From the NCBI GenBank assembly GCA_944338265.1, contig CALVLO010000095.1:1-5570 (forward strand): DNA of 5,570 bases. Reading direction: 5' to 3'. The first letter of the stretch is position 1; each line of letters opens with the position of its first letter. The notes under the pieces are model-generated. The model worked only from the letters and a program-made list of their open reading frames with translations. It was not told the DNA's origin and did not search any database. A program made the position numbers and the translations under genes. This document shows positions 1 to 5,100 of the stretch, in pieces. The stretch comes from an uncultured Clostridia bacterium. Its GTDB lineage: Bacteria > Bacillota > Clostridia > Christensenellales > Borkfalkiaceae.

Positions 1-20
1 AAAGAAGACGGTGGGGGAGG

Positions 21-100
21 ATTCCCTCAGTCACTTCGTGACAGCTCCCTCGCGGAGGGAGCCAAGGGCAGAGGATGTGCCTCCTTTACAGAAGGGGGCA
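21..100. repeat. Intergenic palindromic repeat cluster
   Basis: Three hairpins lie in a row. The first has TCAC/GTGA arms at 31-34 and 38-41. The second is a perfect 8-bp stem, GCTCCCTC (44-51) with GAGGGAGC (55-62), around a 3-base loop. The third has 9-bp arms at 78-86 and 92-100 with one G-T wobble and loop TACAG. The pattern of a CTCCCTC palindrome next to a CTTTACAG palindrome matches, from memory, short dispersed repeats scattered between genes in many Clostridia genomes. I cannot confirm copy number from one window. No convincing coding frame crosses it. It could also act as a terminator region for a gene to the left of the window, but there is no clear T-run. Confidence 0.6.
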
Positions 101-130
101 CGGGGTGGGGGGAGAAGGCGTTGAGGGTTA

Positions 131-190
131 GGAAGTTCTGCCGAAGGCGGGGGCGGGGATCGGGGAAGCTTTGCCGAAGGCGGGGGCGGG
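131..190. repeat. G-rich 33-base tandem repeat, two copies
   Basis: A 27-base unit at 131-157 recurs at 164-190 with two differences (T136 to C169, C138 to T171), a period of 33 bases. Both copies contain the core GCCGAAGGCGGGGGCGGG. Runs of three or more G occur at 149-153, 155-158, 162-165, 182-186 and 188-190, so the plus strand could form a G-quadruplex. The second copy runs to within six bases of a possible -10 box at 196. No third copy is visible. Reading the reverse strand as a Pro-Ser-Ala protein repeat is an artefact of composition. Confidence 0.7.
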
Positions 191-201
191 AGGCGTATAA
201 T
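171..201 (+). promoter_or_regulatory. Candidate promoter for small ORF and spoVAC
   Basis: A perfect TATAAT lies at 196-201. The best -35 match is TTGCCG at 171-176, with a 19-base spacer that is longer than ideal. Transcription would start near 208, leaving about 16 bases before the ATG at 224. spoVA genes are normally read by the forespore factor sigma G, whose boxes differ (roughly GAATA and CATACTA). The site fits that pattern poorly, so which sigma factor reads it is unclear. The -35 region falls inside the second copy of the G-rich repeat. Confidence 0.35.
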
Positions 202-223
202 TTGCGGGGTGTCTTGCCAAAAT

Positions 224-322
224 ATGGGCATGAAGAAGATCAAGCAAAATCCCTTGGGGAAGGCACGGGAGGAGCGCGAGACGTGTTTTCCTGCGGTGGG
301 CAGGGAGGAGGTTCGCTCGTGA
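224..322 (+). CDS. Possible 32-residue leader ORF overlapping spoVAC
   Basis: I do not recognise this product. The frame opens at ATG 224 (or the in-frame ATG 230) and encodes a basic, charged peptide beginning MGMKKIKQNPLGKAREERE, with one cysteine and no membrane segment or signal peptide. Most codons end in G or C, like the real genes of the window. Its TGA (320-322) overlaps the GTG start of spoVAC (319-321) as GTGA, and the strong spoVAC ribosome site lies inside its last codons. That arrangement is typical of translational coupling. Its own ribosome site is weak: GGGG at 206-209 is too far upstream. It may be a real small protein, a leader peptide, or chance; only conservation would settle it. 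Confidence 0.4.
   Translation: MGMKKIKQNPLGKAREERETCFPAVGREEVRS
303..311 (+). promoter_or_regulatory. Ribosome binding site fixing the spoVAC start
   Basis: GGGAGGAGG ends seven bases before GTG 319. This near-perfect Shine-Dalgarno sequence decides the start. The reading frame is open as far back as 121, but that upstream part is translated repeat DNA and has no comparable site. Confidence 0.8.
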
Positions 323-774
323 CGGGACGCTCCAAAGAAAACTTCAACCGCAACTATCTCAATTATGTGAACGGGTTTGCGCCGCCCACGCAGCACTTTA
401 AGACGCTCTCCCGTGCCTTTTTGGTGGGCGGGGCGATCTGCTGCGTCGGGCAGTTTTTTCGGTCCATGCTCGAATTTGCGGGGCTGACGGGGGATGAGCT
501 CGCGGGCACCGTCTCCGTCATCCTCATCTTTTTCGGCGTGCTTTTAACGGGGCTGGGTGTGTACGACCGCATTGGCAAGAATGCGGGTGCGGGGAGCATC
601 GTGCCCATCACGGGGTTTGCGAACTCCGTCGCCTCGCCCGCCGTCGAGTTCAAGACGGAGGGCTACGTCTACGGCATGGCGGCAAAGATGTTCGTTGTGG
701 CGGGCCCCATTATCGTGTTCGGCGTGAGCGCGGGGGCGGCGGTGGGGCTCATTTATTGGCTGATCGCGCTTTGA
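319..774 (+). CDS. spoVAC: Stage V sporulation protein AC (SpoVAC)
   Basis: This is a 151-residue integral membrane protein of the SpoVAC/SpoVAEb family, close to the roughly 150 residues of the Bacillus subtilis protein. In spores the SpoVA proteins form the inner-membrane channel that takes up dipicolinic acid during sporulation and releases it at germination; purified B. subtilis SpoVAC behaves as a mechanosensitive channel. Family hallmarks are visible: AFLVGGAICCVGQ at 33-45, then a hydrophobic segment leading into LTGLGVYDRIGKNAGAGS (76-93), PITGFANS at 96-103, the TEG turn at 113-115, and a hydrophobic C-terminus from about 119 to 151. The GTG start is supported by the ribosome site at 303-311. 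The usual partners spoVAD and spoVAE do not follow: the gene ends in a weak terminator and a DUF1858 gene comes next. It may therefore be a solitary paralogue, or partners may lie elsewhere. The family call is firm; the exact role in this organism is inferred. Confidence 0.9.
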   Translation: MTGRSKENFNRNYLNYVNGFAPPTQHFKTLSRAFLVGGAICCVGQFFRSMLEFAGLTGDELAGTVSVILIFFGVLLTGLGVYDRIGKNAGAGSIVPITGFANSVASPAVEFKTEGYVYGMAAKMFVVAGPIIVFGVSAGAAVGLIYWLIAL

Positions 775-775
775 C

Positions 776-799
776 GGGCAGAATGATTTGCCTTTTTTT
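776..799 (+). terminator. Weak intrinsic terminator after spoVAC
   Basis: A 6-bp stem (GGCAGA 777-782 with TTTGCC 787-792, including one G-T pair) closes a 4-base loop and is followed by seven T (793-799). It starts two bases after the spoVAC stop. The stem is short, so termination may be partial. Its right arm and first T are also the -35 box of the next promoter. Confidence 0.5.
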
Positions 800-816
800 C
801 CGCCATGTGCTATAAT
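788..816 (+). promoter_or_regulatory. Sigma-A-type promoter of the DUF1858 gene
   Basis: TTGCCT (788-793) and a perfect TATAAT (811-816) are separated by exactly 17 bases. A TG at 808-809 gives an extended -10 box. Transcription should start near 823, leaving a leader of about 31 bases that includes the ribosome site GGAGG at 843-847. The vegetative-type boxes suggest expression during growth. Confidence 0.8.
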
Positions 817-853
817 AGAAATACAATAAAGCAACAATGGATGGAGGTAGGGT

Positions 854-1051
854 ATGGCTAAGATCACGGCAGATACTTTGATCGCGGAGTGCATTCAGAT
901 CAATCCCAATGCGGCGGAGATTTTGCTCTCGTCCGGGATGCACTGCATCGGCTGCGCAATGGCGCACGGCGAGACGATCGCCGAGGCGGTTGCGGTGCAC
1001 GGGGAGGATCTCGATAAGCTCCTTGCAAAGCTCAACGAAGGCATCGAATAA
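854..1051 (+). CDS. DUF1858 small redox-disulfide protein
   Basis: This 65-residue soluble protein belongs to the DUF1858 family, also known as the hybrid-cluster-protein-associated redox disulfide domain (TIGR03980 type). The diagnostic motif is GMHCIGC at 28-34, followed by an AMAHGETIAEA helix (35-45) and a short helical C-terminus. Cys31 and Cys34 form the CxxC pair expected to act as a dithiol or a metal site; a third cysteine, Cys13, lies outside the motif. The start follows GGAGG by six bases. Family members occur alone or fused to other domains in anaerobes, sometimes beside hybrid cluster protein genes. No hcp gene is present here, and the gene has its own promoter and terminator, so the context does not reveal a partner. 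The biochemical role of the family is not well established; redox function is inferred from the CxxC motif. Confidence 0.88.
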   Translation: MAKITADTLIAECIQINPNAAEILLSSGMHCIGCAMAHGETIAEAVAVHGEDLDKLLAKLNEGIE

Positions 1052-1063
1052 AATTACGCAAAG

Positions 1064-1106
1064 AAAAAGTGCGTCCGTTTCTTGGCTGAACGGGCGCGCT
1101 TTTTTT
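1064..1106 (+). terminator. Strong intrinsic terminator of the DUF1858 gene
   Basis: A 16-bp stem pairs 1064-1079 with 1089-1104, including two G-T wobbles, around a 9-base loop, and the T-run extends through 1106. The lower part pairs AAAAAG with CTTTTT above a GC-rich core. It starts 12 bases after the stop codon and separates this gene from the kinase downstream. Confidence 0.9.
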
Positions 1107-1116
1107 CCTTTCCCCC

Positions 1117-1145
1117 TTTACAGCGGGGAAAAGGGGTGGTATAAT
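1117..1145 (+). promoter_or_regulatory. Near-consensus promoter of the sugar kinase
   Basis: TTTACA (1117-1122) and TATAAT (1140-1145) are 17 bases apart, and a TG at 1137-1138 extends the -10 box. This is the strongest promoter match in the window. Counting seven bases from the last -10 base puts the transcript start at 1152, the A of the kinase ATG. The -35 box sits at the centre of an imperfect dyad (arms 1107-1115 and 1125-1134), which could be an operator or a repeat remnant. Confidence 0.8.
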
Positions 1146-1151
1146 GGAAAT

Positions 1152-2057
1152 ATGAAAAAGATTTTTCTTCTTGGAAGTCTGAATGCCGATCTCACCATCC
1201 GCGCGCCCTATCTTCCGCAGGCGGGCGAGACGCTCAAGGGGAGCGATTTTATGCTCACCGCGGGCGGGAAGGGCGCCAATCAGGCGTATGCCTGCGCAAA
1301 CTTGGGCGGCAAACTTTGCATGGCGGGGTGCGTCGGCGAGGATCCCTTCGGCGAGATGCTCTTGAAGAGCCTGCGGGGCGCGGGTGCGGATACCGCGTGC
1401 GTGCGCCGCACGGCGCGGAGCACGGGCGTTGCCGTCATTACGGTGGTGGACGGCGATAACCGCATCATCCTCGATGAAGGCGCCAACGGCGAAGTGACGC
1501 TTTCGGACGCCGAAGCGCTGCTTGCGGGGGCGGCTGCGGGCGATATTTTTATGACGCAGCTGGAAAATCCGCTCCCCGCGGTGGAGGGCGCGCTCAGGCT
1601 TGCAAAGCGCAAGGGGCTTTTTACCATCTTTAATCCTGCGCCCGCCACGGAGGCGGCGCGCGCATGCGTGAAGTATGCCGACCTCATCACGCCCAACGAG
1701 ACGGAGCTTGCCCTTTTGAGCGGGAAGGAGGGCGTGGAAGAGGGCTGCAAAGCGCTCTTGGAGATGGGCGCGGGCGCGGTGCTTGCGACGCTCGGCAAGG
1801 AGGGCTCGCTGTTGTATGACGGCAAAGCGTTTGTGCGCATTCCCGCCGTGGACGTGGGCAGCGTTGTGGATACGACCGCCGCGGGCGATACCTTCTGCGG
1901 CGCGCTCGCCGTGCGGCTTGCGGAAGGTGCTTCCCTTGCGGAGGCGGCGCGGTTCGCCTCGCTCTGTTCGGGCATTACCGTGACGCGGCGGGGGGCGCAG
2001 GTCTCCATTCCCTCCCGCGCGGAGGTGGAAGAAGTGCGTAAAACTCTGTCCCGCTAA
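1152..2057 (+). CDS. rbsK: Ribokinase, PfkB family
   Basis: This 301-residue cytosolic kinase transfers phosphate from ATP to D-ribose, giving ribose 5-phosphate for the pentose phosphate pathway and nucleotide synthesis. It has the full PfkB fold: substrate-binding NAD at 11-13, GGKGANQA at 38-45 (first PfkB signature), NPAPA at 161-165, TPNETE at 180-185 and DTTAAGDTF at 240-248, where Asp246 is the expected catalytic base in the anion hole. The C-terminal TRRGA (278-282) lies where ribokinases bind the activating monovalent cation. The length is normal. ATG 1152 fits the family N-terminus (MKKIFLLGSLNAD), and no sensible start lies upstream. No Shine-Dalgarno sequence is correctly spaced; the -10 box ends six bases before the ATG, suggesting a leaderless message. 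No ribose transporter or regulator is nearby, so a related sugar such as deoxyribose is possible as substrate. Confidence 0.88.
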   Translation: MKKIFLLGSLNADLTIRAPYLPQAGETLKGSDFMLTAGGKGANQAYACANLGGKLCMAGCVGEDPFGEMLLKSLRGAGADTACVRRTARSTGVAVITVVDGDNRIILDEGANGEVTLSDAEALLAGAAAGDIFMTQLENPLPAVEGALRLAKRKGLFTIFNPAPATEAARACVKYADLITPNETELALLSGKEGVEEGCKALLEMGAGAVLATLGKEGSLLYDGKAFVRIPAVDVGSVVDTTAAGDTFCGALAVRLAEGASLAEAARFASLCSGITVTRRGAQVSIPSRAEVEEVRKTLSR

Positions 2058-2065
2058 GGGATATG

Positions 2066-2101
2066 AAAAAGAGACGGACCGATGCAGCCCGTCTCTTTTT
2101 T
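2066..2101 (+). terminator. Intrinsic terminator of rbsK
   Basis: A perfect 12-bp stem, AAAAAGAGACGG (2066-2077) with CCGTCTCTTTTT (2089-2100), encloses an 11-base loop and ends in six T (2096-2101). It begins eight bases after the rbsK stop. Confidence 0.9.
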
Positions 2102-2104
2102 CGT

Positions 2105-2143
2105 AAAAAATATTCCCTCTCGAAAACGAGAGGGAATATTTTT
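2105..2143 (-). terminator. Bidirectional terminator serving nifJ
   Basis: A perfect 17-bp stem pairs 2106-2122 with 2127-2143 around an AAAA loop. Read on the minus strand it lies eight bases after the nifJ stop and ends in six T (the A-run at 2105-2110). Read on the plus strand it ends in five T, so it can also back up the rbsK terminator just before it. Confidence 0.92.
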
Positions 2144-2151
2144 AAGCGGGA

Positions 2152-5100
2152 TTATTCTCTGCCTGCCATCTTCTTGTAGCCTGCAAGGCGCTCCTTGGAG
2201 GACTGTTCCGTCTCCTTGAAGAGTTCTTCCGCGACGGCGGGCTGCGTCTTTTTGAGGGAGGCGTAGCGCGTTTCGCCGAGGATGAATGCCTGATAGTCGC
2301 CCGTGGGATCTTTGGAGTCGAGCGAGAAGGGGTTCTCGCCCTTTTCCGCAAGCTCGGGGTTGTAGCGGTAGAGCTGCCAATAGCCGCAGTCGACTGCCGC
2401 CTTCTCTTCTGCCTGCGACTTCGTCATGTTGATGCCGTGGTTGATGCAGGGCGCGTAGCAGATGATGAGGGAGGGACCGTGGTAGGCTTCCGCCTCTTTG
2501 AGGGCTTTGACGAGCTGCGCCTTATCGGCACCCATCGCGCACTGTGCAACATACACATAGCCATACGTTGCGGCGATCATGCCCAGATCCTTCTTCTTGA
2601 CGCGCTTGCCCGAAGATGCGAACTTGGCGACCGCGCCGATGGGGGTGGACTTAGAAGCCTGACCGCCCGTGTTGGAGTAGACCTCGGTATCGAGCACCAA
2701 AACGTTCACGTCCTCGCCCGAAGCGAGCACATGGTCGAGCCCGCCGTAGCCGATATCGTATGCCCAGCCGTCGCCGCCGATGATCCAGAAGGACTTCTTG
2801 ACGAGGCAATCTTTCTCTGCAAGCACTTCCGCCGCGAGGCTGCCGCACGTCTTGCAGCTCTTCTTTTCTTCGCAGCACTTCACGAGCGCCGCAGCTGCCT
2901 TCTTGCTGCCTTCGGCGTCGTCCATATTTGCGATCCACGCCTCGCAGGCAGCTTTGCCTTCCGCGTAGTCCTTCCACGCCTCTGCAAGGATTGCGACCTT
3001 ATCTTTGAGCGCCGCCCTTCTTGCCTTGTAGGCGAGGTTGATGCCGTAGCCGAACTCTGCATTGTCCTCGAAGAGGGAGTTCGCCCATGCGGGACCGTGA
3101 CCCTGCTTGTTCACCGTGTAGGGGCAGGTAGGGGAGGAGCCGCCGTAGATGGAGGAGCAGCCCGTCGCATTGGCGATGATCATTCTGTCGCCGAAGAGCT
3201 GGGTGACGACCTTCACATAGGGCGTCTCGCCGCAGCCTGCGCACGCGCCGGAGAACTCGAAGAGGGAAGGGGTGAACTGCGATTTCTTCACATCTGCCAT
3301 CTTGACTTCGGAGAGGTCGACTTCGGGCAGCTCGACGGCATAATCCCAATTCTTCGCCTCGACGACTTCGAGCTCGGCAAACGGCGTCATCACGAGCGCC
3401 TTGTTGCCCTTCATGCCGGGGCAGACCTCCGCGCAGACGCCGCAGCCCATACAGTCGAGCGGGCTCACCTGCATGCGGAAGTTGTAGCCCTTTACGCCGA
3501 GGGCGGGCTTGGTCTCGAAGCTCTCGGGCTTCTCGGCGCCGTCTGCAACGAGGGCGGGACGGATGCACGCGTGCGGGCAGACGAAGGAGCACTGGTTGCA
3601 CTGCACGCAGTTTTCCTTCACCCACTTGGGCACCATGACGGCGACGCCGCGCTTCTCGAACTTGGTCGTGCCCGTGGGGACGGAGCCGTCCGCATTGAAC
3701 GCGGAGGAGGGCAGCTTATCGCCCTCGAGCGCAAGGATGGGCGCAACGACGTTCTTGAAGTAATCGTTTTCCGCAAGTTTGATCATCTCCGCGCCCTCTT
3801 TGGTGGTCGCCCACGAGGCGGGGATGTCGATCTTGACGAGGTGCTCCTTTGCGGAGTCGATCGCGTTGTAGTTCATCTGCACGACGGCGTCGCCCTTTCT
3901 CGCGAAGGACTTGTACGCCATCTTCTTCATCAGATCGACCGCCTCGGTGTAGGGCATGATCTGCTCGTTGATGAGGAAGAACGCCGACTGCAAAATGGTG
4001 TTCGTTCTGCCGCGCAGACCAAGCTTTGCGGCGATGGAGATCGCGTCGATGACGTAGAGCTTCGCCTTCTTTTTGGCGAGCGCGTTCTTGACTTTTGCGG
4101 GAAGGTTCTTTTCGAGCTCTTCGACCGTCGTCCAAGGCGCGTTGAGGAGGAAGGAGCCGCCCTCTTTGAGGTCGCTCACCATATCGTAGCGGATGACGTA
4201 GGAGGGGTTATGGCAGGCGATGAAGTCTGCCGCGTCGATGAGGTACTCGCTCTGGATGGGCGATTTGCCGAAGCGCAGGTGCGAGACGGTGATGCCGCCC
4301 GACTTCTTGGAATCGTAGAAGAAATAAGCCTGCGCGTACATATCGGTGTGGTCGCCGATGATCTTGATGGAGTTCTTGTTCGCGCCGACCGTGCCGTCCG
4401 AACCGAGGCCGTAGAATTTGCAGCTCGTGGAGCCCGCGGGCGCGGCATCGAACTTCTCCGAAAAATCGAGGGAGGTGTTCGTCACGTCCTCGTAGATACC
4501 GACGGTGAAATGATTCTTCGGTTTCTTGGATTCGAGGTTCTTGTAAACGGAGAGCACCATCGAGGGGTTAAACTCCTTGGAACCGAGACCATATCTGCCG
4601 CCGACGACCTCGATGTTCTTCATGCCTTTTTCAAGCAGCGCCGTGCAGACGTCGAGGTAGAGGGGTTCGCCGAGCGAGCCGGGCTCTTTTGTTCTGTCGA
4701 GAACGGCGATCTTCTTGCAGCTCTTGGGGATCGCCGCGACAAAGGCGTCGGTGACGAAGGGGCGGTACAGGCGGACTTTAATGAGACCGTACTTCTTGCC
4801 CTGCGCGTTGAGCTTGTTGATGGATTCTTCCACCGTCTCCGCGCCCGAACCCATGATGACGATGACTTCTTCCGCGTCGGGTGCGCCGACGTAGTCGAAG
4901 AGGTGATAGCTTCTGCCCGTGAGCGCGGAGACCTCGTCCATCATCTCCTGCACGATGGCGGGCGCCGCGTTGTAGTAGCTGTTCGCCGTCTCGCGGTTCT
5001 GGAAGTAGGTATCGCCGTTCTGGGCGGTGCCGCGCTGGATGGGGTGCTCGGGGTTGAGGGCGCGCGCACGGAAGGCGGAAACGTCTTTGGCGAGACCCTT

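Noticed and set aside
121..318. N-terminal extension of spoVAC by 66 residues
   Set aside because: The frame is open, but the extension translates the G-rich repeat and has no family similarity. The strong ribosome site at 303-311 selects GTG 319, which gives the normal family length.
31..396. Proline-rich 121-residue reading frame on the minus strand
   Set aside because: Its PPPPSA repeats are the reverse reading of the G-rich DNA repeat, and it overlaps the start of spoVAC.
841..861. Six-codon ORF across the DUF1858 start (ATG 841 to TAA 861)
   Set aside because: It overlaps the ribosome site and has none of its own; the DUF1858 gene has ideal spacing by itself, so no coupling is needed.
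909..1151. 81-residue N-terminal extension of the ribokinase
   Set aside because: It runs through the DUF1858 gene in another frame, the terminator and the promoter. The family N-terminus begins at ATG 1152.
1280..2008. 242-residue antisense frame opposite rbsK
   Set aside because: Long antisense frames are expected opposite GC-rich genes. It shows low-complexity Ser/Ala/Pro content and no recognisable domain, while the plus strand has clear kinase motifs.
2999..3625. Arginine-rich 208-residue frame overlapping nifJ
   Set aside because: It is an out-of-frame reading of the conserved ferredoxin and thiamine domains, with no independent signal.
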